Source: Owenia fusiformis
Taxonomy: Eukaryota; Annelida; Polychaeta; Sabellida; Oweniidae
Reading direction: 5' to 3'
Assembly (NCBI GenBank): GCA_903813345.2
Contig: CAIIXF020000002.1
Span: forward strand, 26,240,455 to 26,304,454
Length of the DNA: 64,000 nucleotides
Shown here: positions 19,708 through 31,604 of the stretch, piece by piece
How the letters are laid out: each line of letters opens with the position of its first letter
How positions within the stretch are numbered: the first letter of the stretch is position 1
The notes under the pieces: model-generated
What the model saw: the letters and a program-made list of their open reading frames with translations, nothing else
What the model was told of the DNA's origin: nothing
Databases searched by the model: none
Position numbers and translations under genes: made by a program

Positions 19708-20028
19708 ACACTGGCGGATCTGGGGGGGGGGGGAGCTGGGAGCCCCACCCCCCCCCCCCGCTTTGGTGGGCCCAGAAAAAAATGGGTCTCAAAAAAAATT
19801 TTGAGCCAAAAAAGGCCTCAAGGCCCCAAAAAGTGTGCTTTTCTATCATTACTGGGCCTTTTAAGGCCTTATTTTTCAATTTCAGGCCAAATTTTGAAGA
19901 AAATGGGCCTCAAAATTTGGGCCCACTTTTGTGTTTTAGGGGCCCAAAATACTGAAATTTTGAGGCCCATTTTTTTCTGACCTGAAATTTGGGCCCCCCC
20001 CCTTGTTGGTTCCCAGATCCGCCCCTGA
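19708..20028. mobile_element. hAT-type MITE with homopolymer-rich interior
   Basis: The left end GGCGGATCTGGG and the right end CCCAGATCCGCCCCTG are inverted. The right terminus CAGGGGCGGATCTGGG is of the form seen in hAT elements. The interior has runs of G and C and repeated GGGCC/AAAA blocks. No clean 8-bp duplication was found. Confidence 0.6.
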
Positions 20029-21699
20029 TGCGTGAATGATTAATCGTAAGCACCCCTAGGCAGACATATACCAATGTCCCCATAGTATGTCATATATAAT
20101 TTTAAAGCTTAACCAAAGGTTACATTGATTTGGCAAGTATCATGGCTCAACTCACAGATGGGAAAAAGGCATTTAAAAATGAAGTGTTTGGCCAAAATCA
20201 AAGTTCAGTTTAACAAAAAATCAATAGTCGGTATGTCTCCCTAGGTCATGTTCACTGCTCTGAACTTCAATTTTAGCTAAACAATAGAGGGAGTCCCATA
20301 CTTTCGGGACACCCTGTTTTAGTTAAAAAACTAACGTTTCAGTATTTTGACCTGATATCCTTTAATATCACACAGTAACTATGAAATATTAAGTAAATAG
20401 CCTAACTCATACGTCATAAAACGTTCTCTATATATACAGTAGGATTGCAGGAAACATTATGCAAACTAATACCTTTTATAAACATTTAACCATCCTGTTG
20501 ATTAAACAATTGTACCGGCATGACCGCATATTTCCATATGTTTTATCTCTATTTGTAGGGTTTCTGTTCTAAATTATAGAGAAAATGGCAGGTACGTCAT
20601 TGCAAGCTTTTTTAGACAGCAAAATGCAGCATTTTATTTCAGTTTTTACGACTACATTGAAATGTACTATAAGTCATGATTTACCTCTGAGAAGGAAAAG
20701 CGAGTCTCCTTGAGATTAGGATAATCCGAAAAACAATGAAAATTGAGGTCAAATATCTGGCCCAAAAGCAACATTGTTGATATGGTTAATGTACAAAAAT
20801 ATTGGAGGATATCACATAATTGATCTCCGAAAAGAAAATAATAACATTATGACAAATGGATTATGAGAAAATCCCTTTGGATTATGAGGTAATCCGTTTC
20901 TTACTTTGTTATTCTTTCTTTATTTTAACACATACCTCAGCAGTACGATGTAGATTTTCTATATCGATCTTTTGAAGCTACGGCCAGTCGGCCACCGTAT
21001 GTCCGTTGTAGAGAAAATGTGACTGAGGCTTAAATCATCCGACCGCAGAAGTTCTAAGGCGACCGTAGAAATGTTACTGACCGCGGAAACGATAGATCTT
21101 ACGGTCTCCGTAGCAAAATGTGACTAAGGCTTGTAATAGTATTTTTTTACATTTTATGTGAGGCTCTCGAGAATAAATATTAAATAAAATACTACGCGAG
21201 TACATATAGTTGTTTACTTACTTTTTATTTCACCGATAGTTACTCCCTTTATAGTCTGCGCATCCTTTTGTAATGTCTTTGTGTATGTAATTTTGCATTA
21301 AGCATGCAAAGACCATGTAATGTGGTAGTATATCAGTATATCCATTATCTATGCATATAAAAATAGAATTATTAACCTACTGCAAACATTTGATAATGAA
21401 AATCATTATTGAGTTAATTGCTTGCACATTTTGAAGTATAAACAATTGATCATGCTTCGCAGAATATACTTTAAATATATCTATAAATCAAGTAATAGAG
21501 CCTGACTGTAGTGGCCCTATACCATTATACCTGCTATTGGCCGTAGATATGTAGATAGCCTAGTTGGTTTCGATCTCACGGCCCCCGAATGAATGATTAC
21601 TTCCGGTTGCAAGACTAAGGTAGGTATGTGTGAAGAGTGCCACGAAATACAATGTTACCGAGGAATAATTTCCTTGCTGTAACGGCTGTAACTATGAAC

Positions 21700-21858
21700 A
21701 AGGTATTAACAAGCAAAATGTCACCACCCGCCATTCGTTACAGACCTCATTCGTTACAAACGTCTACGCCAAACACCGACAGCCTCCCACAAAAAATTGG
21801 TGACTTTAACAATATGCCACCAGATGGGTGGGGACACAATAGTTCTTTGCGCTACTAA
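21700..21858 (+). repeat. Dispersed coding-like repeat, copy 2
   Basis: AATGTCACCACCCGCCATTC followed by GTTACAGAC matches blocks at 26366, more loosely at 13005, and in part at 61683. One frame reads PPAIRYRPHSL then TPNTDSLPQKIGDFNNM before a stop. Confidence 0.4.
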
Positions 21859-22982
21859 AATCATGGAATCATGATTATCGCATGAATGGCATCGCCCTTG
21901 CTTATGCATCAATACTTACGTCCACTTCACTTATTGCCTTGAAAATAATCGTTTAAATAAAACAATTACGTTGAGACGTGTGTGTATGCTTCAGTTGAAA
22001 ACACAATTCAAATAAAATTGATCTTCGTTAATAGAAATGATAGGAAATTAATGCTGGAAATTGTTTTATTACAAATAGACTTACGATACGATAAAGAAAA
22101 ATTGACAATAATATAGTGACATTCAGACAGGGCCATAAATAAATCAGAAGTCAATTGTCTATCACCATTTCAAAACCTGAAAGTCTATAATTTCCAATAT
22201 TGTCTGGATACATACCCCTAAAAGTATATTTTACATTTTGTATACTCTCATCAACAGATGTATGGTCTCTTGGAAATTCTCTTCTTTTTAACATGGGAAA
22301 TGCCAAAGTGCAAATCCACTACTCATTTAATTATGGTCTAAATTCCCGTCCAAACTATAGGTCATAATGGATATGTGCATTGCATAATCAAATTTTAATC
22401 ACATCGATTTCGAGAGTTAGAGTATGCAAATCACCAATTTTAAACAAATGTTGATTAGCGAGAATTTAACTCGGTTGGTACATGTATGTGTTTCGATTTT
22501 ATTTTATAAAAATCAAGTTTCCAGTCAGTATCTATTAACGGTTATCTATAAGCTACAATGATATGATAATTATAACTACAATTCTAAAATCTTTACTTAG
22601 CAATTAATCTTCAGGGTTAAAAAACTAAAAATACATGTTGTCAGTTTCACTTTCAGTGTTATGGTGCTTTCTCTCAAGATTTTTATTTTCCCAGGATTTT
22701 AGCTCGTCCACTTAGTTTACTTCTTGAAGATATTTGTTTCTAACAATGATATGCAATTGTATGAAGAATCCTTATCTTAATTTAAGTCGAAATGATGCAA
22801 TTTCTCCAAGAGAGCGGAATCCCGGTCTGCATAGAAGTACGCACATGTACATTTGTACAGCTTTACATGTTGACACGTGCTCAACGTGAACGTACGAACT
22901 GCTAAGAAAATATGTTTTTGCTAAGAAAATATGTTATCATCCATGTAGGATATGTCAAATGATAATTCAAACGTACTATATA

Positions 22983-23668
22983 TTATTCCTTAAAACATGA
23001 TGTTATCATATGTTTTTCCAGTCGATTCTGGGAAATAAATGATAACGAACACGCAGAACATCGAAACATTTGAACTGCCACTGTACCATCCTCTTCCATT
23101 TTAATTTTGTGATCGATATTTTCTTTCGAATGGTACCTCCCATAATGTGTCTTCATATTTCCTTTCTGGGCAAATTTCTTGGGACATAACTGACATTTGA
23201 ATGGCTTTTCACCCGTATGAGTACGTATATGCATATCTAAGGTTGATTTATTGTACCATGTTTTATTGCAATATGAACACGTGAACTTGTTCGTATATGG
23301 ACCATGCGGGATTCCCTTCTTAGGTTTCACTCCAATTTTGTGCTGCTTTTTGGATCCATAATGTTTTCTCTTTTGTATCCATGTGTGCTTTTGTTTTTTT
23401 CCCGTTGGAACAAATCTTTTCTTAGGTTTATAGAACCTCCCATGTTGTGAATGGTCATACGTCTCTTCAGTTGGCTCTATTTGTTCTTCATCATGTTCGG
23501 GATAGTTGAAGGTCTCTTCTACTATATCTTCTTCTTGATCTATGTCTTCGTTTATAACAGTACTAGAGTCAGACGCAGGCACGAAGTACTGATCAGATCC
23601 AAACTCAACTAGTAGACCGATATCCTCTCCATCGTCAGGTAGGCCACCAGTTTTAAAAGCGGTTTCAT
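22983..23668 (-). CDS. C2H2 zinc-finger protein, last exon
   Basis: The exon starts after TATTTTCAG at 23670-23669 and ends with TAA at 22985-22983, giving about 228 residues. An acidic N-terminal part (DQEEDIVEETF, EEQIEPTEET) is followed by a basic Lys/His stretch. Three zinc fingers come next: FTCSYCNKTW...HIRTH with a TGEKPFKC linker, CQLCPKKFAQKGNMKTHYGRYH, and FRCSACSLSF ending in HMITSC, where Cys takes the place of the last His. A nuclear DNA-binding role is inferred from the fingers. Upstream exons were not identified; a frameshifted relative lies at 24593-25086. Confidence 0.8.
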
Positions 23669-24592
23669 CTGAAAATACAGTATACAATGATGAATACCTT
23701 TTTACTGCATCTTTCTTACACAAAAATCATCCATAATATACATACAGATCCATATACATTAGACATTTGATAATATCATTACACATTTATATTTAACAAT
23801 TATACATTGGAACGTGAGATCATCTCCATTCAGTGGATTTAATTTGACAAAGTTTACAGGGGTACCGTTTTGGAAATACAATACAATATATTCAATACGA
23901 TAATAAATACCTTAACTTTTAATTGATGACGTTGATTGAAACGAATCAGATGCCATTAGTGACTTTCCTATGATATATTACACTTATATTTTGGTTTTGG
24001 CTGTAGATAGGGGGACGGGACTTATTTGACACCCTGTATCATATATTAGCAAGGACTCTTCTTCAGGTTCATAATATCAGTATTAACGGGAACCCTACCC
24101 TGTACCAGGCAAGAAAGGAAATGATGTTTTACAAAACATTTTAGAGGATAGAGATTGAGCAAAATCGTAAACAAACTCCTTGAGTTTATCCATTTATTCA
24201 TTGCAAAATTTTTAAACAGTGGGAACCTTTTGATGAAGGACTTGGCGTAATACATATACATGTACGTGTGTTATACATAGGTCCCTTCGTAAATTCCTGT
24301 ACATTCTTCAAAAGGAAACGTTAAAAGAAAAGCTTAACACAAATTGAAATCGGGACAGATGGTAAATATTTATTTACATGATAGATATCGAACAAAACAT
24401 CTTTCCATTTTGAAAAAGTTATATCATAGTATAGTACTAAATAGTAATACATGATCATATTTAGCCCAACAGTATGACTTGTATATTTCAAATTTTCATC
24501 AGCAATCGGTTGCTCTAATACTGAGTAACAGGTTCTAGTCTTGAGATTCCTTTTCTATATGTGATTCCCAAGATTTCCACTTTATGGAACAT

Positions 24593-25086
24593 CAATATTT
24601 ATTGGGATCTGTTACACCATGGTGGTTTCTATAATGTCTGTATAAACTTGAACTTTGCCTGAACGTGCTAAGGCAAATTTCACAAGCATAGGGTTTTTCA
24701 CTAGTAATAGTATGTTTTCGCCTGTTTTTCAAGATCACATTTCGAGTTGTATCCTCTTAGATAGAGTTCACAGATATATTGTTTACAACCATCGTGTTTC
24801 TTTATATGGAACAACAATGTTGTTAAGCTGAAATGTTTGTATGGGCAATAAGGACAATTTTGACCTTACACAGTTGTATTAGTTTTTGAAAAATTGTTAG
24901 GTAGAAATGCATTCTCAGCAGTTTAACAGAGATTTCATTATTTAAATGGCTGTTTTGAGAACCATTATCAAAGTAATTTTGTCTTTTTGTGTGAACTTGT
25001 GAATTTGACTGTTGTTGATCTCCTCTATGTTTGATGACACCTTGCGCTGTGGGGTTTCTAGTAATTCGTCCTCTAGTGACAAGATG
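24593..25086 (-). pseudogene. Frameshifted C2H2 zinc-finger relict
   Basis: On the minus strand QNCPYCPYKHFSLTTLLFHI and KKH form one finger. A broken second finger follows (YICELYLRGYNSKCDLEKQ). In a different frame, SEKPYACEICLSTF...HYRNHH forms a third finger, ending VTDPNKY and a stop. Upstream sequence from 25086, after TTTTCAAG, is in yet another frame. At least two frameshifts are needed to join the pieces, so this is a decayed gene or exon, probably a paralogue of the finger gene just downstream. Confidence 0.75.
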
Positions 25087-25245
25087 CTCCACTTGAAAAT
25101 TAAAAAATTAAATAACACGTAATTCGGTGCAAGTGTAAACTATTCCACGATTCTCTGAATTTTGGCAGCCATTGTTGTTGTCAGGTACATCTGTATACTA
25201 TATATAAAGTAGAAATAATGAAATTATAAGTATACATGTACATAA

Positions 25246-26090
25246 TAGAGAGATTTCGCACATAGTGAAAGTACAACTTATAACGCATACTTATACTTAT
25301 AGGCCAGTAAACGTACAAGGTGTTTCATAATGTGGGTTTTTCGTCAGGAAGGATCTTCTCGGACTAATAAATAAAGGTCAAAGGGATGTCATTTGTACTT
25401 TCGTGAATTGTAGCATGTTCAGTTGATCCAAATGTGTTTGTCTAGAATAAAATAGGCTCATATATAGTACATATGTTATAGACCCATCTCTTCTCAAATT
25501 GACTTTTTGGAGATGCTCGTTATGAAACACCCTGTATGTCATTTGTTGACCTACTGAATGGGTCGTTTCTAGGAATTGCTAGAACCTACTGGTTTGATTG
25601 GTGTTTCAAATCGATAGTTAAAGTATTTGATTGGATACTGTTCCCACCCAGCCAATTAATTTTAAAAAATGCTTGCGGTCAATTGTTCCACACACATGTA
25701 GGTAAAGCTTTATACGGAGATCCAACTGTATACGTTATCATCTGCGTAAATATACCGTTTTGTAAGTTCATTGAACTTATACTGATCATGAAAACATTGA
25801 AATAATCAACTTGTTTATCACTTTAAAGAGTCATGACTCACTTTAAAGGATCGTGTTTATAATACAGTACAACTACACGGAAGCAAGCATTTAATTATAA
25901 TGTGCATATTCTACACGTGCAGATGACAGTGCATTCACAGTCTCTAGTTGATGGAGCTTTTCAATAACGGGAATAGTTATGTTCCATTAAGTACAATTTA
26001 AAATTGATTTTAGTAAATATAATAGTTCGACATGACCCTTTAAACTATACGTATACGTTGTACTTTCACTTATGTGCGAAATCTCTCTAA
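25246..26090. mobile_element. Composite DNA element, copy 1
   Basis: The ends are inverted: AGAGAGATTTCGCACATAGT on the left and ACTTATGTGCGAAATCTCTCT on the right, flanked by TA. The interior matches copy 2 (28669-30775) closely. Copy 1 lacks two insertions present in copy 2 and so records the empty sites. It contains a nested MITE (25316-25534). The small ORF at 25536 is shared with copy 2 but shows no known domain. Confidence 0.8.
25316..25534. mobile_element. 219-bp MITE nested in the composite element
   Basis: The TA-flanked ends are CAAGGTGTTTCATAATG and the inverted TTATGAAACACCCTG. The same insertion sits at the same place in copy 2 (28736-28940), so it predates the spread of the composite. 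Confidence 0.8.
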
Positions 26091-26352
26091 TAAAAGGCTT
26101 GGGAATCCAATGCTGTCTCCCTTCATGACATATGTGATATTGAGATGAAATGTGTATGGTTCACTGGGCACTTAAACATTTATCACAAAGTACACTGTCC
26201 CTGGAATTTCAACAGTATAACTCTTGGGACTTCTGGGATCAATATGTTAGATTGAATGGGATCATATTACATATGGGATAAACTAAGCGGTGATTCGACG
26301 GTTGTTCATCTTTAGGTCATATACATTCTTTGATATCACACTTTTAAAGGCA

Positions 26353-26485
26353 TCAACATGAAAACAATGTCAACAACTGCCATTCGTTACAGACATAGAT
26401 CGTACTCCAGCCACCGAATGTTCAAAACAGTGCACAAAAAGTTGAAGACTTTAGCAGTGAGTCAACACATGTGGATGTGACATAA
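26353..26485 (+). repeat. Dispersed coding-like repeat, copy 3
   Basis: ACTGCCATTCGTTACAGACA and the following sequence parallel the block at 21717. A short frame ends in TGA/TAA shortly after AAGTTGAAGACTTTAGC. Confidence 0.35.
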
Positions 26486-26524
26486 AAATGAACGAAATCA
26501 CTAAAAGAACACATTTTCGATGAA

Positions 26525-26655
26525 TCTATGGCTCAATAGGGCATGATGGGACTCGATGGGGCAAAGTCATCTAGGTACCAAGGGACTCCGTGGTATTTGA
26601 TGGGGCAAGTTAGGATTCAATGGGGCAAGATGGGACTCGATGGGGCAAGAAGGAG
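26525..26655. repeat. Short direct repeats of GATGGGACTCGATGGGGCAA type
   Basis: The motif TCGATGGGGCAAG and close variants occur about five times in 130 bp, forming a degenerate minisatellite. Confidence 0.7.
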
Positions 26656-26960
26656 TTTACCCAGTAGGTGTATACCGGGTAAAGGTAAACTATAGATATT
26701 AATCGACTTCAGATGATAATCACTAGGACGGCGAGTCTTTTGTGTCAAGTTACATTGACCTTATTTTACCATAAGCACAATCTTTAATTAAATTGTTTAA
26801 AACAAAATAAAAAATATATATATAATTTGACATTCCCGATTCATAAGGGAATAATCAACTTATCCAGATTGGGAATGTATGGCATTTAGGTGACCAAAAA
26901 TAGCTAGAATAATGAATAACATGGGTAACCCTTAAAAGAAGATATGACCATGTGAAACTA

Positions 26961-27752
26961 CAGGGTGTCCACAAAAAAATATACCCAACTTCAAAGCCAG
27001 GATACAAGATTTCTGGGCATTTTTTTATATACGTAGGTAGCAGTAAAAGGCCTAGTCTGTCTTCCATCCAATGGTACCTTGATCATTATGTAAGTGTCAT
27101 GGATGACTGAGCAATCAGCACTGAGCCAAGTTAGCATTCAAGTAGGAATGACATAGTGAATGTGTTTTTGTGTTCAAAACATTTTTAATGTTCAAATTCA
27201 TACTTGAGTCATGTTCATCACACTTTTACATAATTTTCCATAACTTTTAGTCAGTACCTCCTTCTTGGGAAATTGGATCCAAAGAGCCTCTTGATCGGCA
27301 ATGAAACTTCTACTTGCTGTTATGCAGCTTTGAAGTAAATTGCATCCCCATGTAAAGTCAATAACCCTTGCTGAAATATCTTCTCAGAAGAACTCGAGTT
27401 TATTGAGTCTAAACAAGTAGATTCATGTGGAACAGTATTGCTAAAATCCATGTAAACAGTACATGGCACTAGCTTTTTAGAACTTTTTGTTGGCTCTAGC
27501 CTACTGCACAGTTGTCAATGGAACCATTTTTGCAGGCCTACTTTAAAATAAGTAAACTTTTTGCCAAACCTTTTTCATAAGAGAGTTACTCAGTCCCAAG
27601 TTCAGTATGGAAGGCCTGACCTCTAACTTAATGAAAAAGATGTTACATTATAATCTTGGTATCCTTTACTTCTACCTTTGAATTTCAAAAAATGCTTAGG
27701 ATTCTAGTAATTTGGTTTTGAAGTTTGGTATACTTTTATTGTGGACGCTTTG
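26961..27752. mobile_element. Degenerate mariner-type element
   Basis: The left end TA-CAGGGTGTCCACAAAAAA and continuation is mirrored by TTGAAGTTTGGTATAC...GTGGACGCTTTG-TA at the right. About 790 bp with diverged ends; no clear transposase frame seen. Confidence 0.6.
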
Positions 27753-28668
27753 TAATTGCACCATCTATCATGCTCTTTTGCTGGAATTATTCGCCTCAAG
27801 TTCCCTTATTATATTCTCGGTCTACTGTACGTGGTTGGCCTAATCTGCAGAGTGCACAATGAAATACATAGCAAATAAAAATAGAATGTCGCACTTTTTT
27901 ATTTTTATTTTCAGATAATAATTTATTTCTGCAGTACAAGTGTCCACAATACTTTCTTCTACAGAGCAAATGAGAAAAGAATGTCACTCTTTTTTATTTT
28001 TTTTCAATTCATAAGTTCTTTCTGCAGTACATTTGCTGGCAATACTTCTTCTTAGGTCACTTTGCTTTGTTTTTTCATTGTACTTCTTTTGGCAGAATTC
28101 TGCAAAAAGATTACAGAGTGTGCATGCATGATACATTGATGGAAAATACTGCTTTCAGCTTGGTTACTCAAGTTTTCTCAGTGGATGTTGATAGAAAAAT
28201 CCTCAAACATAGATTACATTTATTTAATCTTCATAAAATAGCAATCTTCTATTTGCTATTCATTTAGCAGAAACAGTCCTTTTAGCTAACAAGGCTTCGT
28301 TTTCCAGTTCATTAAGTAGGATGTGTAGTCTGGAAACATATTACACAGTCAGTGGTTTTCTCTAAAAATCTGAATGTGGTTCTATTTTTTTCTTGATTTT
28401 CGATCATAATCTCTCTCAGATGTACATTTGTTTGAAATCGTCTTTCTAAGATGGCTTATTTTAGTTTTTTCCATGTAATTTGCTTGGCAGAAATCTAAAA
28501 GCAAAAAAGACAATATTAAAGAAATCACTATTAGCATTATGAGAACTGATAACTAAAAATGCATCATATACTCTGAATAACAGTGATCTTATTCATAAGT
28601 TGAAGCAGTCTTTTATACTTGTATGGTGTATGCTATGGAATTGTAAATAGACATATTCACATACATAT
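27753..28668. other. No gene seen
   Basis: AT-rich sequence with partial internal repetition (TTCTGCAGTAC-type blocks at 27930 and 28020). No exon or element ends were recognised. Confidence 0.5.
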
Positions 28669-29310
28669 AAGAGAGATTTCGCACATACGTGAAAGTACAA
28701 CTTATAACGTATAGTTATACTTATAAGTAAACATACAAGGTGTTTCATAATGTGGGCTTTTCGTCGGGAAAGATCTTCTCGGACTGTAATAAAAAAGGTC
28801 AAAGGGATGTCTTTTGTACTTTCTTGAATTGTAGCATGTTTAGCTGTCTAGAACAAAATAGGCTCATATATAGTACATATGTTATAGCCCCATCTCTTCT
28901 CAAGTTGACATTTTGGAGATGCTCATTATGAAACACCCTGTATGTCATTTGTTGAGCTACTGAATGGGTTGTTTCCAGGAATTGCTAAAACCTACTGGTT
29001 TGATTGGTGTTTCAAATTGATGGTTAAAGTATTTGATTGGATACTGTTCCTACTCTGCCAATTAATTTTAAAAAATGCTTGCGGTCAATTGTTCCACACA
29101 CATCTAGGTATACGGAGATCCAACTGTATACGTTTATCATCTCGTATATATACCGTTTTGTAAGTTCATTGAACTTATACTGATCATGAAAACTTTGAAA
29201 TAATCAACTTGTTTATGTAATGACTCACTTTAAAGGATCGTGACTGACTTTAAAGGATCGTGTTTATAATACACTACAACTACTAGGACACGGAAGCAAG
29301 CATTTAATTA

Positions 29311-29953
29311 CAGGGTGTTAAAAAAAACGCAACCCAAAGAAATCGCTATATCTTGAAAAATACTGGTTCAATAATGTTCATATTTTCAGGAAATAAAGAA
29401 GAGACTGTGAATGTCTAGCTCCTGTAAATAGTTAGTTGTAAAACATGATGCCTTGGACACCTGCTCAAAAAGACAGTTGTACTAGGAAAATACGAAAAAT
29501 ATAGTCAGGGGTGACTGCAACTGAAAAAAAAGAAATAACTTCCTAATCATAGTGTTTTGGCTCTTAAAATTTGGCACAAATCATCTTCATTTACTGTATG
29601 GTAAATCTGTAGAGAGAAATCAAAGTCACTTCGGGGACTTTACAGTCATTGTCGAAATGCTTTCAAATCGCAGTCAAACGCCCTGGTTCAGGGAGACTTA
29701 AGAAGGCATTTTGACCATGACTGTAAAGTCCCTAGAGTACTTTTGATGAAACTCCACAAATTCACCACACATTGAATGCTCGTACAACTGTCTTTTGAGC
29801 AAGTGTCCAAGACATCATGTTTTACAACTAACTAACAACAGGGGCTATACATACACAGTCTCTTCTTTCTTTCCTGAAAATATGAACATAATTGGTTTAG
29901 TACTTTCCAAGATATAGCGATTTCTTTGAGTTGCGTTTTTTTTGAACACCCTG
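29311..29953. mobile_element. Foldback MITE inserted at TA, empty site known
   Basis: The left end CAGGGTGTTAAAAAAAACGC and the right end GCGTTTTTTTTGAACACCCTG are inverted. Similarity between the arms runs far inward (CAGTTGTACTAG versus CTCGTACAACTG and beyond), so most of the element can fold. Copy 1 reads AATTATAATG where this copy reads AATTA-element-TATAATG, which shows TA duplication directly. Confidence 0.88.
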
Positions 29954-30125
29954 TATAATGTGCATAATATACACGTGCAGATGACAGTGCATTCACAGTC
30001 TCTAGTTGATGTAGCTTTTCTTTATCGGGAATATTCATGTTCCATTAAGTACAATTTAAAATTGATTTTAGTAAATATAATAGTTCGATATGACCCTTTA
30101 AAGTATATGTATATGTATAAGTTGT

Positions 30126-30488
30126 GATATATGCAATAATAACAAAATCGATGATACCATACACTTTTATATTGAGTGCCCAAACTCTGCCAAGATTTGG
30201 GACGATTTCAAAATTGTCCTCAATGTTGATCTAACATATAAAGATATAATTATAGGAAAATTAGATGAAGAAAACGAGGATAAAACTAAAGCCATTAATT
30301 TTTGTACTTTGTATACAAAAAGTTTAATACATAAATCGAGACTGACTAAAACTAAAATCACCTTTATCCAAATAAAGGAAATCATAAAATATAAAATCAA
30401 AGATGAACAAAACATTGCAAATTCAAATGATATGGAAGAAACATTCTATAAGACTTGGAGATCGGTTAGTGAACTATTAAGCCAATAA
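30126..30488 (+). pseudogene. C-terminal fragment of LINE ORF2
   Basis: The frame is open from the insertion point to TAA at 30488. It contains DTIHFYIECPNSAKIWDDF, the ...H-x4-C...W end typical of L1/Tx1-group ORF2 proteins, then a Lys-rich tail ending WRSVSELLSQ. The reverse transcriptase itself is lost. Assignment to this LINE group is by motif only. Confidence 0.75.
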
Positions 30489-30735
30489 CTATGTATTATA
30501 TTTAAGGTATGGAGTTATATTTTATAAAACTGTGGTAATCTATATGTTTTTGAAGACCATTGTACGTTATGCTGTAAACATTTGTAAACCATATTGTTAG
30601 AAAATCCTCATACATGGAGATGAGCTGTTGTTAAAAAAGTACCTATTTGTAAAATGTAAAAGTATTATATGAACATGTGTGTATATCATGTATGATGTAT
30701 GTGTAAGATCCAATAAAAAAAAAAAAAAAAAAAAA
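30126..30735 (+). mobile_element. 5'-truncated LINE (L1/Tx1-like) with poly(A) and 13-bp target duplication
   Basis: ATGTATAAGTTGT at 30113-30125 is duplicated at 30735-30747 right after about 20 A, preceded by AATAAA. The body begins directly in an ORF2 C-terminal coding sequence. Insertion by target-primed reverse transcription is the standard explanation. Confidence 0.88.
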
Positions 30736-31604
30736 TGTATAAGTTGTACTTTCACTTATGTGCGAAATCTCTCTAATATCTAACATTATATTACTACAAA
30801 AGTATGAGATACAATTTGAAAACAGTAAATGCTATACAATTAAACAATTGGGAACTACTTCTTTAAAAGAAAGTAATGAGAGATACAGGATTGTTTTTTG
30901 GTCGCAAGATTCATGCATTAAAGAGCGGGACAATATTTTCATGTTGCCCCAAAAACAATAAATTTTATCTCAGATTTATCCCGTTAATGTCACCTAACAT
31001 ATTTTTCAGATAAAAGCTGGTATCGGATCTAGCAAAGAGTAATTATTGTAGTAGTGACAATGACTGACGCAATTTTAGAATATTTTGGGCTCGTATCATT
31101 CCTTGAAACTTCTATTTTGGAAATATCATCTCAATGCAAAATAACTGAGAAAAACTAAAGATTTTTTACAATAATGCATTTGTTTGTTTTTCAATATGGT
31201 TAAAATTTTTATTTTTTCAGAGAATTTAAAATGTTCCCCCTTTTTGCATTTTGAATCCTTGATAACTTCAATTCATAATATATCCCAGCTTTTTTGGGAG
31301 ATATTGTAAGTAATATATTGGTAGGTGGTCAACAGTACACATTGCTTACAGTTTTGTCACTTCCTATAGATATGATTCTGCCTTAGAAGATTGTTTATTT
31401 GAATTGAAATTGCTTTCTTTAAAAAAATAAAAACTGATATATGCTAACAACTGTATTGTAATTGTTTTTTGCAATTGCTTTAACATGCTTATTCTTTGAA
31501 ATAAAAAAAATTATAAAAAAAACTTGTTTAAACTTTAGAATTCATATCTTTAGGGCGACACATGTGCATCAACTGTGTTTCTTACTGCACATAATAATAC
31601 TAAC

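Larger units (their letters stand above)
19467..22982. other. Intergenic, repeat remnants only
   Basis: I see no convincing exon here. It holds a hAT-type MITE (19708-20028), a lone mariner-type end (GGGACACCCTGT, about 20300) and a dispersed coding-like repeat (21700-21858). A copy A promoter is presumably near 19.5 kb, but nothing recognisable marks it. Confidence 0.55.
28669..30775. mobile_element. Composite DNA element, copy 2, interrupted twice
   Basis: It has the same ends and interior as copy 1, expanded by a foldback MITE (29311-29953) and a poly(A)-tailed LINE end (30126-30735). Removing both restores a length close to copy 1. The nested MITE at 28736-28940 is shared. This gives a relative order: nested MITE, then duplication of the composite, then the two later insertions. 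Confidence 0.85.

Noticed and set aside
30758-30961. Plus-strand ORF beginning in the composite element end
   Set aside because: It starts inside a transposon terminus and shows no domain.
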